DNA from: Nitrospirota bacterium
Lineage (GTDB): Bacteria; Nitrospirota; JACRHJ01
Reading direction: 5' to 3'
Length of the DNA: 64,000 nt
Assembly (NCBI GenBank): GCA_021784575.1
Contig: JAJYHX010000008.1
Location: forward strand, 24,804-88,803
The translations under genes were made by a program, and so were the position numbers. The notes beneath the pieces were generated by a model that ran no database searches, had not been told where the DNA came from, and was given only the letters and a program-made list of their open reading frames with translations. This document shows positions 52,458 through 61,612 of this stretch, piece by piece (the first letter of the stretch is position 1; every line of letters begins with the position of its first letter).

Positions 52458-53801
52458 TTACGCGGCAGCAGTCTTGTTTTTCAGAAATGCCGGGAGCGCG
52501 TTCGCCTCTCTCGGCCCGACGGTTATTTTCCAGCCCGGCAGCTTGTCTTCGAGCGCGCCCGAAAGAACGGCCACGTAGCCGGGTATGATAAGCTCCTTGT
52601 GGGAGATCTTGCTCTCAACTCCCGATTCCTGGATATACTGCGCAATCTTCGCGGCGGTGAACTTGCCGGCGGCCCACGCCGTAAGGACGGACAACCCCTC
52701 CGTCTCCATGACGGCAAGCCAGGACGGGACCTTCGAGTTCTCGACCTCGCCCAGGACGATGAAGTATGTAAGCGAGAAGTTCGTGGTGACAAGAAGCGGC
52801 GCGTTCTCCTTCGCGTCTCCCACCTTGTATACGTTCTGGCTCACCTGCATCGGGACCTGCGGGTCGGTGTAGAGGTTCTGACGAAGCGCGATAAGCCCAA
52901 GCGTCTTCCAGCTTGAGATGTCCGAGAGGACGACGATGGAGGCGTACTTTGCAATCGCCACGGCTGCCTGAGCCTGCTCGACAAACGGGTTGGAATTAAC
53001 CGCAAAGGATATTATCGGGAAACCCAGCGGCTTGAACCCCTTCTTCAGCGACGCGCGGCGGATCTGGGTGTACTGCTCTATCATGTCCTTGGGCTTCCTG
53101 GCGCCGCTGTCCAGGACTATGTCCTTGAACCCGCCTGCCGTAATCTTCTCCGTCAGGGCCAGCAGGGCGTCCAGGCCTAATGCGCGGACGACGAGCGACG
53201 CGCCGCTTGCCTTTGCAAGGGCGACCATCTCGTCCGCGTTGTCCGCCGTCGCCCCGTCAATGAGCGGCTTCCTGCCGGAGAGGGCCGGGAGCGCCGCTTC
53301 AAGCGCGGCCTTATTGGAGCTTTTAAGTATAACACCCGCGTTGGGGGCGGCAGAAACCGCTTTCTTTACCGCGTCCGCGAACTTGCCCGCATCGCCGGAA
53401 GCGTTTTCCACGGCTATCAGCTCGACCCTGAGCCTCTGGCCGACGCGCTCTATCTCCGAGTCCGCGACGGCCTTCGCCTTCGCCTCTACGTCCGCATCCG
53501 TGTCCTTTATCAGCAGGGCAAACCCGCAGGGGTTTACGAATTTCTTCTCGTGCCTGAAGAGCACCGTCTCCTCGCCTACCTTTAGCGCCTTGTCCCCCGC
53601 GCCGATGGTGATGCCTTTTATCGGCGGCTCGGACGCCGCGCCGAGGAACGCCTTCGCCTCTTCCGATGCGTCCGGGCACGCGTCGAGCGTGGCCTGCTTC
53701 GCCGCGAGTTTCATCGCAAACGCGAGGCAGGTGGGATGGCCGCATTTCTTGCAGTTGGTCTTCGGCAGGTGCTTGAAAATCTCTACGCCGGACAGAGCCA
53801 T
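52458..53801 (-). CDS. acsC: Corrinoid iron-sulfur protein large subunit
   Basis: A 447-residue gamma subunit of CFeSP. The N-terminal [4Fe-4S] motif C-x2-C-x4-C-x16-C is at NCKKCGHPTCLAFAM...LDAC, followed by a TIM-barrel domain and a C-terminal corrinoid-binding domain (LIIPGYVAVLSGALEDKLPG). CFeSP carries the methyl group as methyl-cobalamin from AcsE to AcsB. It is 22 bp from acsB and 25 bp from acsD. Confidence 0.95.
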   Translation of the reverse strand: MALSGVEIFKHLPKTNCKKCGHPTCLAFAMKLAAKQATLDACPDASEEAKAFLGAASEPPIKGITIGAGDKALKVGEETVLFRHEKKFVNPCGFALLIKDTDADVEAKAKAVADSEIERVGQRLRVELIAVENASGDAGKFADAVKKAVSAAPNAGVILKSSNKAALEAALPALSGRKPLIDGATADNADEMVALAKASGASLVVRALGLDALLALTEKITAGGFKDIVLDSGARKPKDMIEQYTQIRRASLKKGFKPLGFPIISFAVNSNPFVEQAQAAVAIAKYASIVVLSDISSWKTLGLIALRQNLYTDPQVPMQVSQNVYKVGDAKENAPLLVTTNFSLTYFIVLGEVENSKVPSWLAVMETEGLSVLTAWAAGKFTAAKIAQYIQESGVESKISHKELIIPGYVAVLSGALEDKLPGWKITVGPREANALPAFLKNKTAAA

Positions 53802-53826
53802 GTTATACAGTCTCCTTTCCCTTATG

Positions 53827-54768
53827 TTAAACGAGTTCGTCTATCATTTTTCGCACCGTCTCCACGGCCTTCGGATGACGCATGATGAGCAGGTCGGAGC
53901 CGGCCATCAGGAACCCCGTCGCGGTCGTGGCCTCCCATCCTATGCCCCTGTCGGCTACCGGCCCCCACGAGGGCTGGTCGGCCTCCGGCGCCATCGTCTC
54001 CTTCACCTTCCAAACGTACATGCCCACGTCGTTGACCATCGGCGGGGACATGGTCTGGTCGTTCTGGAAGAGCGCGGCGGAGCGTATCCTCTCCATGACG
54101 GAGTATGTATACTCTATGCCGTAGCCCAGCGCGGAGGACATAGGGTCGGTTACGATTTTGTCCTTGTCGAAGCCCATCTGGGTGATGAGTATGTTGAGCT
54201 GTTTTGCGAGGTTCACGTCCAGGTCGCTCATGGCTATGAGCTTGTGTCCGGAAGCCATCGCGGACGCGACCACGGTCTTGTAGTTCGCCTCCTGCGCCTT
54301 CCCGATGAGGCAGTTCCTGCCTGATGCCGCGTCGCACGCGCTTTTCAATACCTGCGCGTCCTTCTCGGCGTTGTTGCTCCCGAGTATTATGAGCGGCGCG
54401 TCGATGGCCGCAAGCACGTCCTTCACGGTCTTCGCGGCGTCTTCGGCGGAGCGGTTTTGCCTGTCAGGGTGCGTGCCGATAAGCCGGAGGGCTATCATCT
54501 GCGCGCCGAGCTCGTCCTGGCAATATTTCGCCCACTTCACCGGGTCTGCGCTTACATCCCTGTATACGTCCTGGAGCGTCTGCGGCCAGTCATCCGGCGG
54601 CACATCCTGTATCTCGTATGCGATGGCCGGCCTGTTGGGCACGGGACCCTCGAAGGCCAGGAACGGCAGCGCGGCCTCCCCGCCTATCTTTACCGCCCTC
54701 GGCCCGGTCCCTATCTCGACTTCGCAGACCTTGCCGTTATACGTTTCCTTTGGAACGACGAAAGCCAT
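53827..54768 (-). CDS. acsD: Corrinoid iron-sulfur protein small subunit
   Basis: A 313-residue TIM-barrel beta subunit of CFeSP. VCEVEIGTGPRAVKIGGEAALPFLAFEG and YSVMERIRSAALFQNDQTMSPPMVNDVG are characteristic. It pairs with AcsC to hold the corrinoid. Length matches the family. It sits between acsE and acsC in the order expected for bacterial operons. Confidence 0.95.
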   Translation of the reverse strand: MAFVVPKETYNGKVCEVEIGTGPRAVKIGGEAALPFLAFEGPVPNRPAIAYEIQDVPPDDWPQTLQDVYRDVSADPVKWAKYCQDELGAQMIALRLIGTHPDRQNRSAEDAAKTVKDVLAAIDAPLIILGSNNAEKDAQVLKSACDAASGRNCLIGKAQEANYKTVVASAMASGHKLIAMSDLDVNLAKQLNILITQMGFDKDKIVTDPMSSALGYGIEYTYSVMERIRSAALFQNDQTMSPPMVNDVGMYVWKVKETMAPEADQPSWGPVADRGIGWEATTATGFLMAGSDLLIMRHPKAVETVRKMIDELV

Positions 54769-54779
54769 GAATTCCTCCT

Positions 54780-55571
54780 TTACATTTCCAGATACGAGTG
54801 AGCGTAAAGCGTCTTGCCCATCAGGATGTCAACGGTTTTTATCACCTCTATCATCTCTCTTTCGAGCGGGTCGATAATCGCGGAGTCAAGCCCCTCGTAC
54901 ATTAGAAGCGCCGTATACACGCGGTTTAAGAGCGGGCGGAGAGTCTTCGGCGCGCCGTTGGATATGTTGGAAAGTCCGACAACGGTCTTCATCGCCGGGT
55001 CGTTAAGTTCCTTGAACATCCTTATCGCGCGGATGGATTCGAGGCTCTTCTCCTGTGAGAACGGCACGGGCATGATGAGCGGGTCGAGATATATGTCTTC
55101 CATCGGGACGCCGCACTCCACGGCCTTGCCCATAATCTCGGCGGCGATGGCGCACCGGTCTTCCGCCAGGGCGGGTATGCCCTGTTTGTTTAGCGTGAGG
55201 CCGATGATGAGCGAGCCGTATTTCCCGGCAAGCGGCATCATCATGTTTAACCTCTCCTCCTCGCCGGAGGCGGAGTTTATCATGGCGCGGCCCCAGGAGT
55301 TGTCGTGGGCCTTGAGGCCCGCTTCCATCGCCACGGGGTTTGTCGTGTCCAGGCATAACGGCACGTGCGCCGCCTCCTGCACCGTCTTGACAATCCAGTC
55401 CATGAGCTCGTCGCCCCTGTCTTCGGCTGGCCCTATGTTTATGTCGAGCATCCCGGCGCCGTTCTTCACCTGGTTTATCGCCATCTCCTGAATCGGGCCT
55501 TTGTCCCTGTCCTGCATGGCCTGCCGCTGGGCCTTGGTTATAACGTTGATCCTCTCTCCGATAATCAGCAT
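54780..55571 (-). CDS. acsE: Methyl-THF:corrinoid/iron-sulfur protein methyltransferase
   Basis: A 263-residue pterin-binding TIM barrel that moves the methyl group from 5-methyl-THF to CFeSP. The start MLIIGERINVITKAQRQAMQ and the pterin-binding GAGMLDINIGPAEDRGDELM, CLDTTNPVAMEAGL and INSASGEEERLN segments match AcsE/MeTr. The length is standard. It links the folate branch to the carbonyl branch of the pathway. Confidence 0.96.
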   Translation of the reverse strand: MLIIGERINVITKAQRQAMQDRDKGPIQEMAINQVKNGAGMLDINIGPAEDRGDELMDWIVKTVQEAAHVPLCLDTTNPVAMEAGLKAHDNSWGRAMINSASGEEERLNMMMPLAGKYGSLIIGLTLNKQGIPALAEDRCAIAAEIMGKAVECGVPMEDIYLDPLIMPVPFSQEKSLESIRAIRMFKELNDPAMKTVVGLSNISNGAPKTLRPLLNRVYTALLMYEGLDSAIIDPLEREMIEVIKTVDILMGKTLYAHSYLEM

Positions 55572-55644
55572 ATCCCTCCCTGTCTCCTTTCGTACGGTTA
55601 AAGTTATATTGGCAAAATATAATCTACACGGTCTTTATTCTTGT

Positions 55645-56538
55645 TCAATCCAATATCTTTAAAAGCATGTCCGCGTCTTCTTCTTTCAAAGAACCCTTAC
55701 GAAGTCCCACGCTCACGGTATGCCTGCCGAGGGCCTTGTACAGTGGCAGCATCTCCGGCAGGTATTTCGTCAGCGCCTCGATGTGCCCGGAAACCGTCTC
55801 CACGTCGCCCCTCGCAATCGGCCCCGTAAGGGCGTCCGGCACGCCGACGCGCTCGACGTTGTTCACCGTGCCCCGGATGAGCGGCATGACGGCCTTTACC
55901 GCCTCCTCCCGCTTCATACCCAGCGCCTCGTAAATCATCACGGCAAAATCCAGAACCGCGACGAGGTAGTTGGAGGCCACCGCGGCCCCGGCGTGATAGA
56001 GGGCCTTCTTCTCGCCCGGTATCATAACCAGCAGGCCGCCAAGGGCTTCGACGATTTCCTTCCCGTCGGGTATAGCCCCGGCATCGCCCTCGATACTGAA
56101 ATACGAGCCGGGCAGGTTCTTTACCGCCTGCTCTGAGGACGCAAGGCTCTGTATCGGGTGTATCGAGAGCGCCTGCGCGCCCGCCTCCCTTGCCGGTTCG
56201 AGAACGTTCGAGCCGAGCGCGCCGCTCATGTGAATCGCCAGCGAGCCCTTGCCGAATCCCTTCCCGCGCGCTATCCTTTCGCAGGTCTCCCTTATCGCCT
56301 TGTCCGGCGTCGTGATGAAGACCCAGTCCGCGCCGGACGCGCCCTTGGCAGGGTCAACCCCCGGCTCGCCCGCGCCTATGAACACCGCCGCCTTTTCGGC
56401 CCTTTCGATGCTCCTCGATACAACGCCGCGGATTTCGTATCCCCGCTCGCGGAGCATCCTGCCGACCGCCTGACCGACCACGCCCGCGCCTATGATTGAA
56501 ATTACCTTAGCCATATTGCAACGATTCGCCGCTATCAC
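55645..56538 (-). CDS. Rossmann-fold/DUF2520 protein
   Basis: About 297 residues. The N-terminal NADP-binding motif is VISIIGAGVVGQAVGRMLRERG, and the C-terminal helical DUF2520 domain resembles those of ketopantoate reductase-like and 6-phosphogluconate dehydrogenase-like proteins (YHAGAAVASNYLVAVLDFAV). The start is either a GTG overlapping the cooC stop (GTGA) or the ATG eight codons later. DUF2520 proteins often sit near pantothenate genes; panB is three genes upstream in the same operon. A ketopantoate-reductase-type role is possible but unproven. Confidence 0.8.
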   Translation of the reverse strand: MIAANRCNMAKVISIIGAGVVGQAVGRMLRERGYEIRGVVSRSIERAEKAAVFIGAGEPGVDPAKGASGADWVFITTPDKAIRETCERIARGKGFGKGSLAIHMSGALGSNVLEPAREAGAQALSIHPIQSLASSEQAVKNLPGSYFSIEGDAGAIPDGKEIVEALGGLLVMIPGEKKALYHAGAAVASNYLVAVLDFAVMIYEALGMKREEAVKAVMPLIRGTVNNVERVGVPDALTGPIARGDVETVSGHIEALTKYLPEMLPLYKALGRHTVSVGLRKGSLKEEDADMLLKILD

Positions 56539-57299
56539 GGTATTTCCAGCCCGTCGAGAATCCTGTAGAGCGCGCTCACCGCCTTCGATTCCTCCGGCAA
56601 TTGCGCAAGCGGCCTTCCCTGCATGTCATAGCTCGTTACAAGCTCGTCCGCCGGGACAACTCCGGCCAGGTAAAGCCCCTGTCTTTCGACGGCCCCCGCA
56701 AGCTCTTCCGGAAGGCTGCTCCCGTTTACCCGGTTTACAATGAGCGCGCGCCTGCCCACCTTAAGCCCCAGTTCGTCCACAATCCCGTTCACGCGTCCGG
56801 CGGTGAGTATCCCGCGCGCGGAAGGGTCCGAGACAATGAGCAGCAGGTCCGTATCCTGCGTCGTCCTGCGCGAAAGGTGCTCCAGGCCCGCCTCGTTGTC
56901 CGTAATTATATACGGGTAGCTGTCCATCAGGTGGTCGGTATACTTCTGGATGGCGTTGTTTGCCGCGCAGTAGCAGCCGGGGCCTTCCGGACGGCCCATC
57001 ACGAGCAGGTCGAATCCCTTCGACTCTATCATCGCCTGCTGGACGCGCATGTCGAGGTATTCATAAAGCGACATGCCGTGCGGGCGGGAATCCGCGGTGT
57101 CGGCGGCCTCCTCGCGCACATGTCCGATGGTTTCGCCGCACGTAACGCCAAGCACCTCGTTTAAGTTCGAGTTGGCGTCCGCGTCAACCGCGAGCACCGG
57201 GCCTTTTCTTTTCTCTGTCAAATAACGGATAATCAGGCCGGTAAGGGTCGTTTTCCCCGTGCCGCCCTTCCCGGCGACGGCTATTGTAAATGCTGGCAT
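56535..57299 (-). CDS. cooC: CooC/AcsF-type nickel-insertion ATPase
   Basis: A 254-residue MinD-like P-loop ATPase. The deviant Walker A is IAVAGKGGTGKTTLTGL, and the dimer-interface Cys-x-Cys that binds Ni/Zn lies in GPGCYCAANNAI. ITDNEAGLEHLSR is the switch region. It matures CODH and possibly the ACS A cluster. Located between thyX and the DUF2520 gene at the upstream end of the acs set. A paralogue is encoded at 61609-62391. Confidence 0.93.
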   Translation of the reverse strand: MPAFTIAVAGKGGTGKTTLTGLIIRYLTEKRKGPVLAVDADANSNLNEVLGVTCGETIGHVREEAADTADSRPHGMSLYEYLDMRVQQAMIESKGFDLLVMGRPEGPGCYCAANNAIQKYTDHLMDSYPYIITDNEAGLEHLSRRTTQDTDLLLIVSDPSARGILTAGRVNGIVDELGLKVGRRALIVNRVNGSSLPEELAGAVERQGLYLAGVVPADELVTSYDMQGRPLAQLPEESKAVSALYRILDGLEIP

Positions 57300-57342
57300 T
57301 AAACCTCAAAAGACCGTGATTCGTGTTCGTGTTCCGTGTTCG

Positions 57343-58062
57343 TTATTTAAATTTTTTTCTTACCTCTGCGGCCTTCCCGCAGCTCATCTTACCTTCGGGG
57401 CATTTCCCCTTAAGACAGCCGGGGCCCGCGCCGCTGAACAATACCGGGGCGGCCTTCCTGGCCTCGCGGAGCATCAGGGCCGCCATCTCGCGTATCTCCC
57501 ACTGCGCGCGGTTGCAGCAGCGCACGCGGAAGAAGTGCAGAAGCTCCCTGGCGTTCATCGTCACGACAATTTTCGTCTCGGCGGCGTTCGGCAGAAGGAA
57601 CCTTGCGTCCTGCGACGCGTTTTCTCCCGTAATCCCCTGCTCCCCGAGGCCGCTTATCATCTCGTCGTAAGCCTTTTGCGCCTGTTTCATATATTTGTGG
57701 AACGCGGCGGTCAGCTTCCTGTCGTTCTTTATCGTCGGCGGGATGACGTAATCGAACTCCGTCTCCCGGACGTATCTCTGGGACTGCTGGGAATACGACG
57801 CGACCCTGTGCCGCACAAGCTGATGAGAGCACGCCCGCGAGATGCCCTCTATCCCGAACGTGAAAGAGACGTGCTCGATGGGCGACATGTGGCCGACGGA
57901 GACCAGCTTCTCCACGAACGCCTTCTGGTCCTTCGCCAGTATCTTGCCCCTAAGGCCCTCCACGTCGGACGGGCTGTAGCAGAGCTTCGCGGCCATCGCC
58001 ACAACGTTCTCCGGGTTCGGAGTATGCTCAAGCAGTACGACTTTCAATTTTGCCTCAGGCAT
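57343..58062 (-). CDS. thyX: FAD-dependent thymidylate synthase
   Basis: A 239-residue enzyme making dTMP from dUMP with methylene-THF and NADPH, without producing dihydrofolate. The ThyX signature RHRVASYSQQSQRY (RHRxxSxxxxSxR) is complete, with the FAD segment NARELLHFFRVRCCNRAQWEIR. Placement in the folate/acs operon fits its use of methylene-THF. No thyA is in the window. Confidence 0.96.
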   Translation of the reverse strand: MPEAKLKVVLLEHTPNPENVVAMAAKLCYSPSDVEGLRGKILAKDQKAFVEKLVSVGHMSPIEHVSFTFGIEGISRACSHQLVRHRVASYSQQSQRYVRETEFDYVIPPTIKNDRKLTAAFHKYMKQAQKAYDEMISGLGEQGITGENASQDARFLLPNAAETKIVVTMNARELLHFFRVRCCNRAQWEIREMAALMLREARKAAPVLFSGAGPGCLKGKCPEGKMSCGKAAEVRKKFK

Positions 58063-58072
58063 ATAAACCTCT

Positions 58073-58867
58073 TTAATGGAAACTCTGTTCGTCGGACGGG
58101 AACTCGCCCGACTCGACTTCCTCTTTATATTTTTTTATGGCCCCTATCGCCGTCTCTTTTATGTTCGCGTAGCGTTTCACGAACTTCGGCGTGAAACGGT
58201 CGAACATCCCGAGCATGTCGTGCATCACGAGCACCTGGCCGTCGCAGTCCGGCCCGGCCCCGATGCCTATCGTGGGGATGGAGATAGACTCCGTTATCTT
58301 CTTTGCCGCCTGCCTCGGTATGCCCTCCAGCACCACGGAGAACGCGCCCGCCTCCTCAACCGCCTTCGCGTCGGAGAGGAGCTTCTCCGCCTGGGCGCCG
58401 TCCTTTCCCTGCACCTTGAACCCGCCCATCCTGTGGACGGACTGCGGCGTAAGCCCGATATGCGCCATGACCGGTATGTCGTAACGGGAAAGCGCGGATA
58501 TAAGCCCCGCGACGGACGAGCCGCCCTCGAGCTTCACGGCGGCCGCTCCGGCCTTCAAGAAATCGCCGGCGTTCCTTATCCCATCCTCCACGGAGACCTG
58601 GTAGCTCATAAAGGGCATGTCGCCGACGACCATCGCGTTCTTCGCGGCGCGCGCGACCATCCCCGTGTGGTAGAGCATCTCCTCCATCGTAACGGGCAGC
58701 GTGTTTGCCCAGCCCTGAACGACGACGCCCAGGGAGTCTCCGACAAGGATTATGTCCATCCCGGCCTCGTCCGCCATCTGCGCGAAGGGGAAGTCGTAGG
58801 CCGTGAGCATCGTAATTTTCCTGCCCTCGGCCTTTTTCTTGTAGAGTTCAGGTATTGTCATCGCCAT
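58073..58867 (-). CDS. panB: 3-methyl-2-oxobutanoate hydroxymethyltransferase
   Basis: A 264-residue TIM-barrel enzyme that adds a methylene-THF-derived hydroxymethyl group to ketoisovalerate for pantothenate and thus Co[35 protein letters not shown] and VKLEGG are family motifs. I start at [12 protein letters not shown] (58867), with GGGGA upstream; the frame is open further but the extra peptide is Arg-rich and unlike PanB. CoA is the acceptor in the ACS reaction, so the placement is fitting. Confidence 0.94.
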   Translation of the reverse strand: MAMTIPELYKKKAEGRKITMLTAYDFPFAQMADEAGMDIILVGDSLGVVVQGWANTLPVTMEEMLYHTGMVARAAKNAMVVGDMPFMSYQVSVEDGIRNAGDFLKAGAAAVKLEGGSSVAGLISALSRYDIPVMAHIGLTPQSVHRMGGFKVQGKDGAQAEKLLSDAKAVEEAGAFSVVLEGIPRQAAKKITESISIPTIGIGAGPDCDGQVLVMHDMLGMFDRFTPKFVKRYANIKETAIGAIKKYKEEVESGEFPSDEQSFH

Positions 58868-58896
58868 GTTTTCCCCGTATTTGGAGAGGGTGCGCG

Positions 58897-59787
58897 TTAC
58901 GCTATCCCCGCCCTCTTCAATATCTCCGGCACCTTGTTTTCCAGTCCTATAGCCATGACGTGCGCGCCGTCGGCTATTCCCTGCTCTTTTATTGTGCGCA
59001 CCTGCTCGGCGGCGATGTCCATGCCGCACTCCAGCGCGCCTTCCTTCCCGGCGGCTTTGAGCCTGTCGATAAGCTCCTGCGGGACGGTTATGCCAGGCAC
59101 GAACTTGTTCAGGAAGTTCGCCATGCCCGCGTTCTTGAGGAGCAGTATCCCGGCCAGCACCTTAACCTTGTGCTTCCGCGCCCTGTCCATGAACCTCCTG
59201 AAGTTGTCCATGTCGTATATGGCCTGGGTCTGGAAGAAGTTCGCGCCGGCCTTTACCTTCTTTTCGAACTTCAGCATCTGCGGCTCCAGGGGATTGGCCT
59301 CAGGGGTGACTACCGCGCCCTGGTAGAGGTTCGTCGCGCCCTTCATCTCGTTGCCCGCGAGGTCGTGCCCGCCGTTCAGGGCCGCGACGGTCTGGAGGAG
59401 CTGGACTGACTCGAGGTCGTATACTGGCTTCGCCGTCTTGTGATCTCCGGCAGAGACGTGGTCGCCCGTCATGCAGAGCACGTTCCTTATCCCCAGGATG
59501 TGCGCGCCCATGAGGTCGGACTGTATCGCCAGGCGGTTCCTGTCCCGGCACGTAAGCTGGAATATCGGGTCGTGCCCCATCTCGGAAAGCAGCCTGCAAA
59601 CGGGCAGCGAGCCTATGCGCACCACCGCGCTCTGGTTGTCCGTCACGTTTATCGCGTTTATCTTGCCGAGCAGGTGTTTTGCGTGCTCCAGCATCTCGGC
59701 AATGTCCGTGCCCTTGGGCGGGCCGCACTCCGCCGTTATGGTAAATTCTCCCGCCTCCAACGCCTCCTTCAGTTTTTTCATGGACAC
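58897..59787 (-). CDS. metF: Methylenetetrahydrofolate reductase (MetF-like)
   Basis: A 296-residue TIM-barrel flavoprotein that reduces methylene-THF to methyl-THF, the last methyl-branch step before Acs[53 protein letters not shown] and the FFQTQAIYD segment match the family. It is preceded by a MetV-like gene with a 1-bp gap, so a MetVF complex is likely, in which MetV supplies the electron route. No hdrA or nuo-like partner is nearby. Confidence 0.94.
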   Translation of the reverse strand: MSMKKLKEALEAGEFTITAECGPPKGTDIAEMLEHAKHLLGKINAINVTDNQSAVVRIGSLPVCRLLSEMGHDPIFQLTCRDRNRLAIQSDLMGAHILGIRNVLCMTGDHVSAGDHKTAKPVYDLESVQLLQTVAALNGGHDLAGNEMKGATNLYQGAVVTPEANPLEPQMLKFEKKVKAGANFFQTQAIYDMDNFRRFMDRARKHKVKVLAGILLLKNAGMANFLNKFVPGITVPQELIDRLKAAGKEGALECGMDIAAEQVRTIKEQGIADGAHVMAIGLENKVPEILKRAGIA

Positions 59788-59788
59788 G

Positions 59789-60454
59789 TTATTTCTCCTC
59801 CTTCTTTTTCTCTATTACGAAGACCTTCGGGGACATTTTCTTTGAATAATCCTTCGGCGGAATAATCTGCCTCATCTTTTCAAGCTCGCCCGTGCGCTCC
59901 ATGCGCGCGTAGATCTTCGCCCATGCGCATTCGATGTCGGGGCTGACCTCGCAGAAGCCGTTGTTCGTGCCGCCGCACGGGCCGTTAAGGATGCCCTTGG
60001 GGCAGGTGGTGACGGGGCAGATACCGCCGGTCTTGTCGATTATGCACTCCCCGCACATCGAGCAGCGCTCGTCGAAATGCTGGAAGCGGGTCATGTTCCC
60101 GAGGAACGCCGTGTCGTTGGCCGGATACACCTTCTTGTCCTTGAACACCTCGACCATCGACTGCGTCCCGGCGCCGCAGGACATCACGAGAATTGCGTCC
60201 GCGGCGTCCACCTCATCCTTGTTCGCCTTGAGCTCCACCTTCGTGCCCAGCACCTGGCACCCGGTCTTTGCGACAAACGTCCCGGTAACCTTCTTGCCGA
60301 TGCCCTCAAGAGACTCCTTCATCTCCGCGAGCGCCTCCGGGGAGCCTGTGCCGCAGAGCGACGCGCACTCGCTGCACCCCAGCAGGAAGACGCTCTTCAC
60401 GCCCTCCAGCATGTTTATAACGTCCTGTCTTTCCTTCGCCTTCGATACGATCAT
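59789..60454 (-). CDS. metV: MetV-like protein (methylene-THF reductase C-terminal family, Fe-S/Zn)
   Basis: A 221-residue protein. N-terminal Cys in VFLLGCSECASLCGTGS, and a Cys-rich C-terminal domain (RCSMCGECIIDKTGGICPVT, then CPKGILNGPCGGTNNGFCEV) that can hold metal clusters, define the MTHFR_C/MetV family. The ATG at 60452-60454 (MIVSKAKERQ) has AAGGGGGT upstream; the 44 earlier in-frame codons look non-coding. MetV binds MetF and passes electrons to its flavin. Confidence 0.9.
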   Translation of the reverse strand: MIVSKAKERQDVINMLEGVKSVFLLGCSECASLCGTGSPEALAEMKESLEGIGKKVTGTFVAKTGCQVLGTKVELKANKDEVDAADAILVMSCGAGTQSMVEVFKDKKVYPANDTAFLGNMTRFQHFDERCSMCGECIIDKTGGICPVTTCPKGILNGPCGGTNNGFCEVSPDIECAWAKIYARMERTGELEKMRQIIPPKDYSKKMSPKVFVIEKKKEEK

Positions 60455-60465
60455 TTCATACCCCC

Positions 60466-61023
60466 TTATTTCTTTATCAGCTCCAGCATCTCCTGCCTTG
60501 TCGAGGCCTTTGAGCGGAATATGCCCCGCACCGCCGACGTCACCGTGCGCGAGCCCGGTTTCTTCACGCCGCGCATGGACATGCACAAATGCTCGCAGTC
60601 TATGACGACCATCGCGCCCTTCGGGCCCAGGCTGTCCATTATGAGGTCGGCAAGCTGGGCCGTGAGCCGCTCCTGCACCTGCGGCCTCTTCGCAAGTATC
60701 TCAAGCGCCTCCGCAAGCTTGCTTAAGCCCACAATCTTGCCCTCCGACGGCACGTAGGCTATGTGCGCCTTGCCGAAGAAGGGTGTCAGGTGATGCTCGC
60801 ACACCGAGAAGAACGGTATGTCTTTTATGAGCACCATCTCGTCGTGGGACTCGCCGAGTATGGGCGTCAAAAGTCCGTCCGTGGACGCGGAAAGCCCGGC
60901 GAATATCTCCTCGTAGAACTTCGCCACGCGCTTCGGCGTCTCCTTTATGCCGGGACGCTCCGGGTCTTCGCCGACGCCTTCGAGGATAAGCCGCACACCC
61001 TTTTCTATCTTTTTCAGGTCCAT
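60466..61023 (-). CDS. folE: GTP cyclohydrolase I
   Basis: A 185-residue enzyme for the first step of folate synthesis. Motifs [22 protein letters not shown] with its zinc Cys/His ligands, and [19 protein letters not shown], are complete; the second zinc Cys is in [11 protein letters not shown]. Length matches the FolE family. Located in the folate part of the acs operon, 7 bp after the cyclo-ligase gene. Confidence 0.97.
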   Translation of the reverse strand: MDLKKIEKGVRLILEGVGEDPERPGIKETPKRVAKFYEEIFAGLSASTDGLLTPILGESHDEMVLIKDIPFFSVCEHHLTPFFGKAHIAYVPSEGKIVGLSKLAEALEILAKRPQVQERLTAQLADLIMDSLGPKGAMVVIDCEHLCMSMRGVKKPGSRTVTSAVRGIFRSKASTRQEMLELIKK

Positions 61024-61030
61024 TCGCGTC

Positions 61031-61612
61031 CTACGCCCCTATTACCCTCGTCTCTGTTATTATCATGTCCACCTTCCTGTCGTGCGAAAGGCTCGGCACC
61101 TCGTCCACCATCTGCTCCTCGAACGCAAGGGCGACAAGCCTTATGCCGGATCTCAGCTTCATGGCGAGCCTGTCGTAATAGCCGCCGCCGTAGCCGAGCC
61201 TGTTCCCTTTTTCGTCGAAGCCGACTCCCGGCATAACCACCAGGTCCGGCTCTTCCGGGGAGGCCTCGCGCGTCCTCTTCTCCACCGGCTCGTAGATGTT
61301 CATATAACCGGCCTCGAGGTCGGCGGAGAGGTCTTTTATCTCGAAGAGCCGAAGTTCTCGGCGGCGGCGGTCCACCTTCGGCGCCAACACCTTTTTCCCG
61401 TGAGAGACGGCCTGCTCAATCATCCTGCGGGTCGAGACCTCGCTCCTGAAGCTCACGTAAAAAAGAACCGTCCCCGCGGCCCTGTATTCCGGGAGGGCGA
61501 AAAGGGCCCCGGCTATGGAAGCGCTCCGGCTGCGCCTGTCCTCCTGCGGGAGCGCGTCGCGCCTTGCCAGTATCTCGCGCCGAAGCTTTGCCTTGATGTC
61601 GTCCTCGTTCAT
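61031..61612 (-). CDS. 5-formyltetrahydrofolate cyclo-ligase
   Basis: A 193-residue MTHFS/YgfA-type enzyme returning 5-formyl-THF to the pool as methenyl-THF with [20 protein letters not shown] at the N-terminus and the phosphate loop [21 protein letters not shown] are family marks. The start ATG overlaps the stop of the CooC-like gene upstream (ATGA), which fixes it at 61612. Fits one-carbon flow in this operon. Confidence 0.95.
   Translation of the reverse strand: MNEDDIKAKLRREILARRDALPQEDRRSRSASIAGALFALPEYRAAGTVLFYVSFRSEVSTRRMIEQAVSHGKKVLAPKVDRRRRELRLFEIKDLSADLEAGYMNIYEPVEKRTREASPEEPDLVVMPGVGFDEKGNRLGYGGGYYDRLAMKLRSGIRLVALAFEEQMVDEVPSLSHDRKVDMIITETRVIGA

Noticed and set aside
58076..59326. 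416-codon plus-strand frame across panB and metF
   Set aside because: It crosses two well-identified genes on the other strand and shows no family features.
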